A stretch of 64,000 nt of DNA from Entamoeba invadens IP1 (Eukaryota; Evosea; Mastigamoebida; Endamoebidae): assembly GCF_000330505.1 (NCBI RefSeq), contig NW_004191916.1, positions 29,660-93,659 of the forward strand, written 5' to 3'. Position 1 is the first letter of the stretch; every line of letters begins with the position of its first letter. This document shows positions 43,901 to 52,890 of this stretch, one piece after another. The notes below the pieces were generated by a model. That model was not told the DNA's origin. It did no database searches and saw only the letters and a program-made list of their open reading frames with translations. Made by a program: the position numbers and the translations under genes.

Positions 43901-44005
43901 ATTTCAAAAAATTTATACTATTTGTAAAAAATGTTAAATAAAATGTTTTTTATTTTTACAAAAAAGAAGTTCTACACTGACAGTAACCATTTTATCACAC
44001 CCCTA
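40958..44005 (-). mobile_element. Apparently intact pogo-like DNA transposon, about 3.05 kb
   Basis: The left end TAGGGGTGTGATAAAATGGT and the reverse-complemented right end are identical at the tip and continue as GTAGAACTTCTTTTTTGTAA and AAATAAAAAACATTTTATTT, about 75 bases in all. The left copy has an extra 18 bases (a duplicated TGGTTAC block). Flanking TA dinucleotides fit a TA target site. One 504-codon transposase is encoded on the minus strand. Confidence 0.85.
41463..42977 (-). CDS. Pogo-like transposase, uninterrupted (504 aa, DDE_1 superfamily)
   Basis: The frame is open from ATG 42977 to TAA 41463. Residues about 90-130 and 140-195 form a helical DNA-binding region. The catalytic core shows D in FNLDEVGFD (about residue 200), D in LIMDGFKGH (about 315) and D in LCQPLDLGLF (about 352), with 35 residues between the second and third. 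H-T-S-H-x-x-Q-P-L-D is the DDE_1 (pogo/Tigger/jerky) signature. The C terminus is basic (KKERKERLDSKKN). All catalytic residues are present and both element ends are well conserved, so this copy may still be mobile or only recently silenced. It could also bind the ends of related non-autonomous copies. Confidence 0.85.
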   Translation of the reverse strand: MFKKRKEITMKPPLLCGAKRLEERLKCFPLYLRKFQDIENETNKLSPFREQVFHVYQEVKGDKEWRKGWYMDINLLFGEPRSAESQIRDFEKNVKKLEVGRPCLISFKQQLEVKNLIATSQTKMAPVTVSDVRTFSNSLFNINLSQRQMGEIIKKIDNCEYKIALVMEKARVEITKEDIEQYLKRLHTVVDGKRSSLVFNLDEVGFDLMVDVRSQTVCFSNLIGSEVYTVAPERGDRISMLVCIAADGTQVKPLLITKRVTVEASTLIRINSVVEIKMQKKGFITSKLFQWWIENVFIPDVKLKRNNQKTRAKAVLIMDGFKGHLPENVAQLLESENIDTLLLTAHTSHLCQPLDLGLFSSIKRELSNNNLLKIGFESYAKSNSIIEANLFDDFAKIKEQFAQTNVEKRLTCIVDSWSAKNKPELIISSFTQAGIVSIPVTVNKPELPLSQRCYGIVKADVDSSRQMLKFLKGDSKPEKIVQQKSRVYLESKKERKERLDSKKN

Positions 44006-44126
44006 TAATAGTACATTGGTGTGTCAACTGCAAAAAGTTACTTCTCTTGTTTTTCAGAAACACACCACAAACACAGAGACCCTCGGTGGTACATAATCAC
44101 CTTTCATCTCAGCAACCATTTCTTGT

Positions 44127-44849
44127 ATGTCGGACATCTCTTACGAGCAAAAGAAAGCGCGAAACGCAGTGAAGGCGCGTGATTCGAAGCGCGGGAAGGA
44201 CGTCACACGGGCATTATTAATTGTGTTGTACAACAGTTACATTGCGCCCGTCACGTGTTTTGTTTCGAAAAGACCTGCATCAAAGAAAGTCACAAAGGAT
44301 CTTGAAGTTGAAAGAATCGAAGACAACAATTGGGACGCTATTGCTAAAGCAGCAGATGATGCCACCAACATCAGCACTAAGAAAAGAGTTAAAAAGGAAT
44401 CGCGAAACAATTATCTTGCACAATTCATGAAAGGAAGACTGGAGGAATGTGGCTTTGTGTTTTATTCAAAAAAGACAAAGAAGGCTAAGATGAAGGTGCC
44501 CCTTGCCACTGTGTTGCAATGTAAATACAACGACATTTTATACACCACAGACCTTGTGTACTTCATTGGTAAAAAGTACATTGAATATGCAAAGACACAA
44601 ATCGAGTTGAAAATGTCTGTTGTTAGATTTCCTGTTGTCAAAAACTTCCTGGAAATTGAAAGGAGTTTATATGAAAACACAAGAAGCCAAGAGACTGAGC
44701 CAACACATTTTAGTCTGGTTCTGCAAACCAACACACCAACTTGTGACAATAACAATGACAATTGCTGTGCACATCCTTTCAACTTTTGCACCGCTGAGAA
44801 CTCTCCATCTGTAGAGGAGAACGGCTTCATACAGCACTCTGGACTTTGA
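44127..44849 (+). CDS. Unknown basic protein (240 aa)
   Basis: A single open frame from ATG 44127. The first 110 residues are Lys/Arg-rich (YEQKKARNAVKARDSKRGK; KKRVKKESRNN) with hydrophobic stretches (ALLIVLYNSYIAPVTCFV). The middle is mixed, and the tail is Asn/Cys-rich (NTPTCDNNNDNCCAHPFNFC). I recognise no domain. A pogo-like element ends only about 120 bases upstream of the ATG, so the promoter is either short or supplied or altered by the transposon. It could be a nuclear protein (inference from basic patches) or a poorly conserved gene of transposon origin. Confidence 0.5.
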   Translation: MSDISYEQKKARNAVKARDSKRGKDVTRALLIVLYNSYIAPVTCFVSKRPASKKVTKDLEVERIEDNNWDAIAKAADDATNISTKKRVKKESRNNYLAQFMKGRLEECGFVFYSKKTKKAKMKVPLATVLQCKYNDILYTTDLVYFIGKKYIEYAKTQIELKMSVVRFPVVKNFLEIERSLYENTRSQETEPTHFSLVLQTNTPTCDNNNDNCCAHPFNFCTAENSPSVEENGFIQHSGL

Positions 44850-44973
44850 TAAGATCTTTGCACATATGATATATTGATTGATTATTACAAAATTACATTG
44901 TAAAATATAAAACAAGAAGAAGTGGGTAGTTAAATAAAAAGAACAAAAAAAGCAAACGATATTGATTGGAAAA

Positions 44974-46974
44974 ATGGGTAGTCTTTTCTTGACAATTACT
45001 ACTCTTTTTGTTTTGGGAATAAGTGAGTCATGTTATACTATCGACGAAGACCACTGTGTGAGTGACCAACTTGGCCTTTGCACTGGAAATTTGGTCATTG
45101 TAGAGGAAGACGTTGATTGTGTTGGTGTGAATGGATTTTGGGGGTCAACAATCACTTCAATCACTTTCACTTCCCCAGACAAAATTCGTATCAAAGACAG
45201 TGCATTCTATAACGCATTCTCTCTAAATAATTACTACTCCAATGGAACTGCTTCGTTGGGTCCATATGCGTTTGTGTCGACACAAATCAAAACATTTGAT
45301 CTTGAAGGGGTCACTGACCTTCCAATGTACGCGTTTTATAGAAACACCAAATTGAAGGCCGTATACAACACAGACAGTCTTGTAAACATTTCATCAAAAG
45401 TTTTCTATCATTGTACGTCACTTGACAGTTTTCCGTTTTCGCCATCTATCAAAATGATATTGGCTTATGCATTTGCTGACACTGGATTTGTTCATCTCAA
45501 GTTCCCACTACGTCTATCTTCTTACTACGATGATATCTTTTATTGGTGCACCAAATTGGAGACTGCAGACTTGACAAGAGTGTATAGCATATTCGACCGA
45601 TTCTTCGAAGGCAGCAAAAAGCTTAGAAAAGTAGTTGGGACAGAATCAATTCGAAGGGTTTATGCTGGTGCATTTAGTGGATGCACATCACTCAACGCAC
45701 TCCACCTTTACTCATCAACAATGGCAATCAATTACGACTTCATAAACATCCCATTTCTCTTCTTCCATGGAACAACCGCACCCACCACGGTGGTAACTCT
45801 TAACACAAACTTGGTGGTCTATGTCGATGAAAATTATACAAAATCTACTTTTGGAAATTTGAATGTGACAAAAGCGCGCTGCGACAATGTGCATTACATC
45901 AACACCACTGCAACTGTTGATGGTGAAATCAACGGAGTGCAATGTTTAAGCTGCCCAAATGGGATGAACACCATCTCTGGGCTTGGCGAGACATGTGAGT
46001 TGAATGTGTCTATCTGCCTTGACACTGTGAGTCACTGCGACTTCTGTGAAGAAACTGGGAAGTGTGAGTACTGTGCTGACAACTACTTTTTAAATGTTAT
46101 GACGTCCCAGTGCGTTGAAAAGTGTCCAGAGCGATTCTGGCAAACCGCAAGTCGCTGTGTCAATTGCATTGACAACTGTCAAATATGTGACGACACAGAG
46201 TCGTGTGAGTTGTGTGATGAAAACATGTATTTTAATAAAGAGAAAGGGGCTTGTGTCAATTGCCTTGACACAAACTGTAAATATTGTGACACAACGGGAC
46301 GCTGCAATGAGTGTAATAAAAACTATCAGCTTATCATGCCTTACAAAGTCTGCATTCTCTGTGGAAACAATTGCGTTCGCTGCAGAGAGGACGGGACATG
46401 CATTGAGTGTGAACCAAACTATAAAATGCTTGACGAAACAAGAAGTTGTGTATATGAGAAATGTCCAGAGAGGTATTATGAGGCCGAGGGGTTGTGTAAA
46501 AGGTGTGACGAGAACTGTGCTGTCTGCGTCAAAAATGGTGAATGTGAAGAGTGCGTGAGTGGTGCTTATAAAGTCGACCGTCTTAACATTTGTTTAGAAA
46601 GTTGTCCACTAACAAAGTATTATATAGACGAAACTAACAAAGTGTGCATAGACTGCACACCAAATTGCAAAACGTGTAGTGAAATAAACGACATTGTGAT
46701 GTGCTCAACGTGTGAAGATGGATTCAAGTTAATAGAGCCGAGACGATTATGTGTGAGTAAATGTCCTGTTGAAGAGTACTTTGAATTGGAAGGCACATGC
46801 AAACAATGTCCAACAAATTGTTTGCAATGCAAAGACGCAAAATCATGTGAAGAGTGCAAGCGTGGACATTTCTATAACTCGACAAACAATGTGTGTGAGA
46901 CTTGTGATGGTACTACAACTTGCTTAGAAAACAAACAAGTCAATATGAAACTTGAAAAAAAGTCCGAGTTATAA
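44974..46974 (+). CDS. Secreted leucine-rich (BspA-like) and furin-type Cys-rich protein ending in KSEL (666 aa)
   Basis: Start chosen at ATG 44974, because the frame upstream begins with TTG; GAAC lies 33 bases upstream. Residues 1-22 (MGSLFLTITTLFVLGISES) are a signal peptide. Residues about 45-300 are BspA-type LRR_5 repeats (ITSITFTSPDKIRIKDSAFY, ASLGPYAFVSTQIKTFDLEG, RRVYAGAFSGCTSLNALHL). Residues about 315-655 are furin-like Cys repeats with C-x-x-C spacing (CEYCADNYFLN, CETCDGTTTC). Entamoeba transmembrane kinases have comparable ectodomains, but here no membrane segment or kinase follows. The C terminus KKSEL-stop resembles a KDEL-type ER-retrieval signal. It may be a lumenal or secreted binding protein; function is otherwise unknown. 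Confidence 0.8.
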   Translation: MGSLFLTITTLFVLGISESCYTIDEDHCVSDQLGLCTGNLVIVEEDVDCVGVNGFWGSTITSITFTSPDKIRIKDSAFYNAFSLNNYYSNGTASLGPYAFVSTQIKTFDLEGVTDLPMYAFYRNTKLKAVYNTDSLVNISSKVFYHCTSLDSFPFSPSIKMILAYAFADTGFVHLKFPLRLSSYYDDIFYWCTKLETADLTRVYSIFDRFFEGSKKLRKVVGTESIRRVYAGAFSGCTSLNALHLYSSTMAINYDFINIPFLFFHGTTAPTTVVTLNTNLVVYVDENYTKSTFGNLNVTKARCDNVHYINTTATVDGEINGVQCLSCPNGMNTISGLGETCELNVSICLDTVSHCDFCEETGKCEYCADNYFLNVMTSQCVEKCPERFWQTASRCVNCIDNCQICDDTESCELCDENMYFNKEKGACVNCLDTNCKYCDTTGRCNECNKNYQLIMPYKVCILCGNNCVRCREDGTCIECEPNYKMLDETRSCVYEKCPERYYEAEGLCKRCDENCAVCVKNGECEECVSGAYKVDRLNICLESCPLTKYYIDETNKVCIDCTPNCKTCSEINDIVMCSTCEDGFKLIEPRRLCVSKCPVEEYFELEGTCKQCPTNCLQCKDAKSCEECKRGHFYNSTNNVCETCDGTTTCLENKQVNMKLEKKSEL

Positions 46975-47267
46975 CAGAGAGTCTCCTTTTTCTGAGTCAA
47001 ACGAGTTGTAACTCATAACTTGTGAGTATTTAATGTAAAAACATTAAATCCTCATAATATTACACTTTAAACAAATAATTTGTATTCAAAGAAACTTCAA
47101 TGATTATAATAGTTTTGTTTTTATATTATATTTCTATTACAATTATAATTATTATAATCAATTTAATGATTTTTAAACGTTAATTCAACATAAAATCGTT
47201 TAAATTTAATTTAAGAAAATAAAAAATTCACTAAAAATGATGAAAACTTAAACTTAATATTCAACAC

Positions 47268-48542
47268 ATGTACTCAAGTAAACACGACTTCACATTTGAG
47301 AAACTGAATATAACAAACACTAAAAAGGTCGAAGTTCCTTTTTTTGAGCCCAATTCATACAAAATTAAAGTAAAGTCATTTTGTCTTGAAATGACTGAGA
47401 CAGATGTCAGACGTGTGATTGTTTTCTGGAAGTACAAAGGTACAAACACGTGTACAAATTGCTTTTTCTATTATGATGAAGAGTCAAAGATGGAGGAGTG
47501 TTTTAGTGCTTTTAATTATCGAGGGATTGTTCGAAACGTGTTCGCCGATTACGCCAACCACACTTTCAAACTCACTTTCATCATAGAAAACGGATTTGTG
47601 TATCGGATTTACTATCACATTGGTAAGAAGGAACCATTAACTGTGCAACGCTTCACACAAAATGTCGATTCTTCACAACGACCAATTAACATATTTGAAG
47701 AAGACATTGTGTTGCGCAATATACTTGGACAAAAGTTGGGTTACATCTTTGAAAATGAGATCCGGTTATACACCGATGATCGATTTAATGATATCAAAGA
47801 ACCATCTTTGGTACATATCAAAACGATTGAAACAAACGAGCTGTTGTGTTGTACGTCAAAATTCTACATTACTGGATACAACACAACCAAATCACCAAAA
47901 GGGGTATTTGGGTTTATAACAAATCGAACATTGTGTGGATTCGAATTGAGGAAATGGACGGACAGCGAACCCCTTGCCCATTTTTCAGTCGCGCAAAGTG
48001 TCATCAACAATGTAACATTTAACGAAGTAAAGGGTCTGATAGCATGTTCGGACGAAAATGGGAGTTACTTCTATGTGATGAAGTACGAAGCGAATAAAGG
48101 TGATGTTCCAAAAATACACCTCCAGACGACGTATTATAGAGGACTGACAAAGGCAAAAATACAACAGTTGTTCATCACTGAAGATGGTAAAATCCTTATT
48201 GCTGTTTCGGGGAGATCTGTCCGAGCAATTCCCATTCCTGAAAATAGTACTGGGCAATTTGTTGATGAGAAGAATATAGTAACCATCACATTTAACAAAG
48301 AAATGGATATTAGTGTGTGCACTCTAAAACAAACAGAAAATATATATACGTTTGTGATCTCAACAGAAATGGGTATTTACTTGGCACTAATTTCATTGGA
48401 CGCTAAACCTAATGTGTTAATGGGCGAAGAGACAAAATTGGAAGGGATGATGTATTCCCGTGAAGCTTCTACTATCATAGGAGAGTACAAATTCTATGAT
48501 GATCAGGATAACAAAGAAAAGAAATACTTTGCAAAGTTTTAA
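47268..48542 (+). CDS. Unknown protein, possibly beta-propeller-like (424 aa)
   Basis: A single frame from ATG 47268, preceded by an initiator-like ATTCAACAC. It alternates short hydrophobic beta strands with polar loops throughout (VIVFWKYKGTNTCTNCFFYY; HFSVAQSVINNVTFNEVKGL; KIQQLFITEDGKILIAVSGR), with no signal peptide or membrane segment. The GKILIAVSGRSVR and TFVISTEMGIYLALIS patterns suggest blades of a propeller, but no WD signature is clear. I do not recognise the family. It is likely cytoplasmic. Confidence 0.65.
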   Translation: MYSSKHDFTFEKLNITNTKKVEVPFFEPNSYKIKVKSFCLEMTETDVRRVIVFWKYKGTNTCTNCFFYYDEESKMEECFSAFNYRGIVRNVFADYANHTFKLTFIIENGFVYRIYYHIGKKEPLTVQRFTQNVDSSQRPINIFEEDIVLRNILGQKLGYIFENEIRLYTDDRFNDIKEPSLVHIKTIETNELLCCTSKFYITGYNTTKSPKGVFGFITNRTLCGFELRKWTDSEPLAHFSVAQSVINNVTFNEVKGLIACSDENGSYFYVMKYEANKGDVPKIHLQTTYYRGLTKAKIQQLFITEDGKILIAVSGRSVRAIPIPENSTGQFVDEKNIVTITFNKEMDISVCTLKQTENIYTFVISTEMGIYLALISLDAKPNVLMGEETKLEGMMYSREASTIIGEYKFYDDQDNKEKKYFAKF

Positions 48543-48720
48543 GACATTTTCAGTTCAATTTGACTGCAAATTTTACTCTTTCAAAATTCAATATTGTAAA
48601 TTACTTATTGATAACAAAAACTAAAAAAATGAAAATTTACAACAAAAATAGATGAATAAATAATTATTTTAAATAGTAAAATAAATTAAAATAATAGCAT
48701 TTGTTATTATGAAGGTCTTT

Positions 48721-48726
48721 GAACTG
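48721..48726 (+). promoter_or_regulatory. GAAC-type core promoter element
   Basis: GAACTG lies 20-25 bases upstream of ATG 48746, in the sequence TCTTTGAACTGAAAAG. Same placement as at other genes in the window. Confidence 0.4.
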
Positions 48727-48745
48727 AAAAGTTAGACAAGTCCAC

Positions 48746-49663
48746 ATGAAGCGTGACAACTACTATGCAAAGTATATCGACTTTTTACAAGGGGAAGATC
48801 GAGACAAAATTGAAGATCTTGTTTTTGTTCTTCCTCATCAACTTGAAGTAGTTCGCAACAAAAACGTTGTAGTAGAGGTGATGATTGTCAATTACACCGA
48901 GAATGATTATGCGGTTGAGGTGGTGTGCGGGCCTCTTGATGTGCATGTAGTTGGAGTTGTGTCAACGTCGACAGAAACAACGAATGTCAGCTTTTTAGTG
49001 AAAGGTGATAATGCAAACAAAGTGAAAGAAATGGAACAACTCAATGTGGTGGTCAACTTGACATCATTGGAAGACGGCGAAGTCATGAACCGATACATCA
49101 AAACTGTTGTTGTTGACAAGGAAAAGGAAACTGAGCAACAAGAACAAATCTTGCCACAATACAATCAACAACAAATGGTTGCAGTGCGACAAGAAGATGC
49201 AGGCAACAACAAGACTTTTTGTGAAGTTCAAATTGAATTTGAAGGAGAAGAAGTTCTGAACAAAAGACAGCCACTCAAAGTCACCGTCAACAACAGAGAC
49301 AAAAGAAATTTTCTTCTGAGCGCACACGAAGGCGGCGAGTTTACTGTCGAATTTCCATCAGAACCAATCACTAGTGGCTTGTCTGGAACACTCGACGGGT
49401 GTTATATCACTCTCAAAAATAACAAATCAAGTGAACGAAATTGCATCGTCTCATTCACCGACTTTAACACACAAAAACCAGTCTGCCAAACTATCGTCAG
49501 GTTCTCTACACACTCTCAAAAACAAAAAATCGAGGCAAAAAAACATTACGACGTTGACTACAACGACTTCTTCACTAAACCACTACAACACAACGAAGAA
49601 GCACCACTACACAAGGAAGAGACTGAGTCCTCACTTGTTAGTTTGGATTTGAACGATGACTAA
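48746..49663 (+). CDS. Unknown beta-rich protein (305 aa)
   Basis: A single frame from ATG 48746. Two beta-rich segments, about residues 25-130 (VVVEVMIVNYTENDYAVEVV) and 160-260 (FCEVQIEFEGEEVLNKRQPL), have similar layout: a leading strand, an N-x-N/N-x-R turn and a trailing strand. They may be duplicated immunoglobulin-like or C2-like sandwiches. A Gln-rich linker joins them, and a His/Glu-rich tail follows. No signal peptide or catalytic motif. Function unknown. Confidence 0.65.
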   Translation: MKRDNYYAKYIDFLQGEDRDKIEDLVFVLPHQLEVVRNKNVVVEVMIVNYTENDYAVEVVCGPLDVHVVGVVSTSTETTNVSFLVKGDNANKVKEMEQLNVVVNLTSLEDGEVMNRYIKTVVVDKEKETEQQEQILPQYNQQQMVAVRQEDAGNNKTFCEVQIEFEGEEVLNKRQPLKVTVNNRDKRNFLLSAHEGGEFTVEFPSEPITSGLSGTLDGCYITLKNNKSSERNCIVSFTDFNTQKPVCQTIVRFSTHSQKQKIEAKKHYDVDYNDFFTKPLQHNEEAPLHKEETESSLVSLDLNDD

Positions 49664-49884
49664 ACACATTAGTTTAGTTATCTGTGTCAAATTGGATATG
49701 TTGTTGATGCTCAAAACTACTTTTGAGTTTTGGTTTGTAATTGAAAATGAATGACTTTTTTGATTACTGAAATAATTTTTTATAAATATTGGTATAATTA
49801 ATATGGATATAATGAATGTATTATTTATTATTAAAAACAGTGTTTCAATGATTTGTCCTTAATAATTCATTGAAAACACAAGAA

Positions 49885-49894
49885 GAACTTGAAC
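49885..49894 (+). promoter_or_regulatory. Double GAAC element
   Basis: GAACTTGAAC, two GAAC cores in tandem, lies 25-35 bases upstream of the ATG at 49919. Confidence 0.4.
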
Positions 49895-49918
49895 AAATAA
49901 TAACAATTAACACATCCA

Positions 49919-52501
49919 ATGAGTTCAAGCGATTCAGACTCGGACTTTGAAACACAAGATATCGAATTTATCGACTTCTCTAAAGAAATATCTTCAAGTA
50001 ATCAAGAGACTCAACAAGAAATCATAGTTCAACCACCTCCTGTAATAAAAACAGATGATGTCATTACTCCATTTGTTCCTCCACAAACACCAGTTGTTAT
50101 CACTCAAAACAATGAAGAGAAAATAAAAGAAGAAGTTGAACTAACACCACCAAGTCTCATGATCCCTGAAGATCCTCTTCCACCAATAAAAGAAGACGAA
50201 GAAGTCAAAAACACTGAATACCAAACACAAAAACAACTCTTCGTTCAAAGTGGTAATAAACTCATGACGAATGTTACCAAAGTTACTCAAGAGGAAAAGA
50301 TTGAAGAGCCACAACAAGATGTGGCAATTAAGAGAAGGAGTTTCCCACAACAACTGACTGTAACAAAGACTCAATTGAATGAAGAAGATATTCCAAAGAT
50401 ATTTAAAAGAGTCGCGTCGCCAATTAACGACTTCATCACTGACAAACCAAAAGATGTCACTGACATAGCCAAACCAAAAAGTCTCTCAACAATCGACTAT
50501 ACCCAATTCTGGACTGAAATATCTAAAAGCCAAATCGACGCACTTTGGAACGAAAACTTTAAGATCGCATTCTTCTCGAGAACAGTTACAGTGAAAAATC
50601 CACTTCCTGTCGTTGTGAAAACGCCAGCCACCGCGTTGCGAGACAGCGACGCCGAATATTTGGAATTCAGAAGATATCAGGAGTACCTCATCTATTGCAA
50701 AGAAAGTCAATTAAGACACATCACGAATGGGTATCTCTTTAAAGACGCTGGTTTCGCAAAATGGGCTGAAGGCTCTTTGATGTTTTCTGATGATATTGAT
50801 AGCCAAGAATTACTGTTAACCACAGCGAAATCTGCAGTGAAGATACCATACATCGACTCACATTACAAAGGAATCACCGCCGAGTTTTGGAAAACGTTTC
50901 AGTCGAAGGCATACAAGAAGGACCAGAATTATATTGAATTTGAGAGGTGTTTGAAGTATTATTTGATATCGAAAACACACCCGGAATACACACGAAATCT
51001 GGTTAAAACATATCTAGTAGGAACTGAATGGGAAGAGAGTCAGAAAGTGTTGGATTTAATATTTGATGTGCCCGACGAACGTATTAAAGAGAGTGTTAAT
51101 GCAAGTGGAATACACTCGGAAACTATTGCTTCAGTAAATCAATTCTCGAATATACCATTTGCATCTACAACATCAGTTTCAAGCGCAACAGGATTTAAGA
51201 ATGGCACCATGTGTGACACTCAAAGAATCGGAGCTACTACAGTCAACTGTGTTCACCAACAAAATCAACAACTCCCTTATGCGCTTATTCCTCAACAAAA
51301 CCAGAATCTTCAACAGGTCGTTCATCAACAAATTCCTCAATCGCAAACAGTGCAATATAGTCAACCACAACTCCCACCACCTATTAATACAATACCTCCA
51401 GTCGCAAAAACTGAAATTACGGTGCAAAGTAATATCATCCCACCTCCTACAAATCTCCCACCACCTAAAATAACGACTGAAGTCACACCAATTCCATTTA
51501 AAGATAAAAAGAAGCCACTAAAGCCACAGGACGAAAAAACAAAAAAGGACGTCATTGAGAAACTTAAAAAGGAGACTACGTGGGGAGACGCACTTATTCA
51601 AACTCGAGTGGATACTCTTCTGTTTGTTTATCTCGAGAGTTTTGATATACCTTAATTTAATAACTGAATGTACTAATTCTCAAACAAATGATGACAAATA
51701 GCGAAAAGATTAAGGGAACAGACATTGGATATATATACAAAACATTTGGATACTTCTTCAAAAGTGCGGACTTTGACTTGTTCTGTAAAACTATGGAAGA
51801 GATGAACAATGAACACCTTTTCGAATTGAACATCCCAGACACATTCTTTTTAGAATTGAGCAAAGAGAAAATGGAAAATTGGAAAACACGAACGATCGCA
51901 TTTAAGAAGCAGACTAACGATAAGTCGAAGTCACAACCAATGACAGGTACACTCGGACAAATTAGTCAACAAAAAGACCCAAGAGAAAAGAGAGGATACC
52001 TCTTCCAACTCAAAGAAATAGTTGGAAAGTTTTATCAAGAGACTGCTAAAAAGGACATAGAAGCTGTGAAAAGGGATCCTCGGATTGTCCAATATACTCA
52101 ACACGTCCTAGATGCCACTTAGTTTGTTTTTTCTTATTTTTATAATATATTATAATTCATATTACTATAATTTATAATTACTTGGATAACCTATATATGT
52201 ATTATATTTATAATATGAAACAACTATAAATATATACTAACGAAGTAGTAAGTCGGGACGATTTGAAGAGCTTCTTCGAGTGATTGATGACTTACACGTG
52301 ATGGTAGGCAAGTGTGTGGACAACCCAGATTTGGTTATCAGAAGCATCAAGTTTTTAGAAGAGAGAACGACAAAAGACACTTTTGAAAAGATCAAATCGC
52401 CGTTGTTTAAAAATGAAATCGACAAGCTCTTCAATGGTGACGGCAACCTCATAAGTAGTGAAGACGAATTCCAACAAACGATAATAAGACTACTTGCTTA
52501 A
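49919..52501 (+). CDS. Unknown three-exon protein with internal repeat and Pro/Gln-rich linker (about 791 aa)
   Basis: Proposed exons are 49919-51621, 51702-52121 and 52249-52501. Intron 1 (80 bases) starts GTTTGTTT, contains TACTAAT and ends AATAG. Intron 2 (127 bases) starts GTTTGTTT, contains TACTAAC and ends GTAG. Both preserve the frame, whereas unspliced frames would give three separate fragments. The N terminus is acidic and Ser/Pro-rich. Residues about 180-385 contain two similar helical units: DSDAEYLEFRRYQEYLIYCK and KDQNYIEFERCLKYYLISKT, each preceded by an F-W (QFWTEI, EFWKTF). A Gln/Pro-rich stretch (about 435-525) leads to a helical C-terminal half (FEELLRVIDDLHVMVGKCVD). No known domain is assigned; the helical units faintly recall RGS or TPR folds. 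Confidence 0.7.
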
Positions 52502-52599
52502 TCCATTGGAATTGAAATTAATTTTTGTTCATTCACTTAAACGTCCCAATAAAAGAACTTTTGAAGACAGAAGTTTATGAAAAAGACCTTTACTATAAA

Positions 52600-52625
52600 T
52601 TTTTCGGGTTGATCAACCCGAAAAA
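52600..52625. repeat. Perfect 26-bp palindrome (TTTTTCGGGTTGA/TCAACCCGAAAAA)
   Basis: The two 13-base arms are adjacent with no loop and contain a GC-rich core in AT-rich DNA. It lies between the 3' end of the three-exon unknown gene and the DOCK gene. It could be a protein-binding dyad, a transcript-end hairpin or a foldback remnant. Confidence 0.8.
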
Positions 52626-52890
52626 ACAAACTATATTACATAGTTAATTTTATTATCAAATATGGTTAACTACTTCAAAATGCTCAACCAAAGTTAATTG
52701 TCTTAATAACAAACTTTGAAAATTGAAGGCAAAATTTTACAATTCTTTTGGGTTGAAATTTGAAATGAAATTCTCAAAAAAAGAGACAATTTTTTTGGAA
52801 TTAGAAAAAGAAAAGAAGAACAAAATTAAGTGAGAAAACTATGAAAATATGGGGTTGAAGATCAGAAAAGAAGAAACTTGAATTGTATTA

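Noticed and set aside
44962..44973. Upstream extension of the Cys-rich protein (residues before MGSLF)
   Set aside because: The frame there begins with TTG; the ATG at 44974 starts a clean signal peptide.
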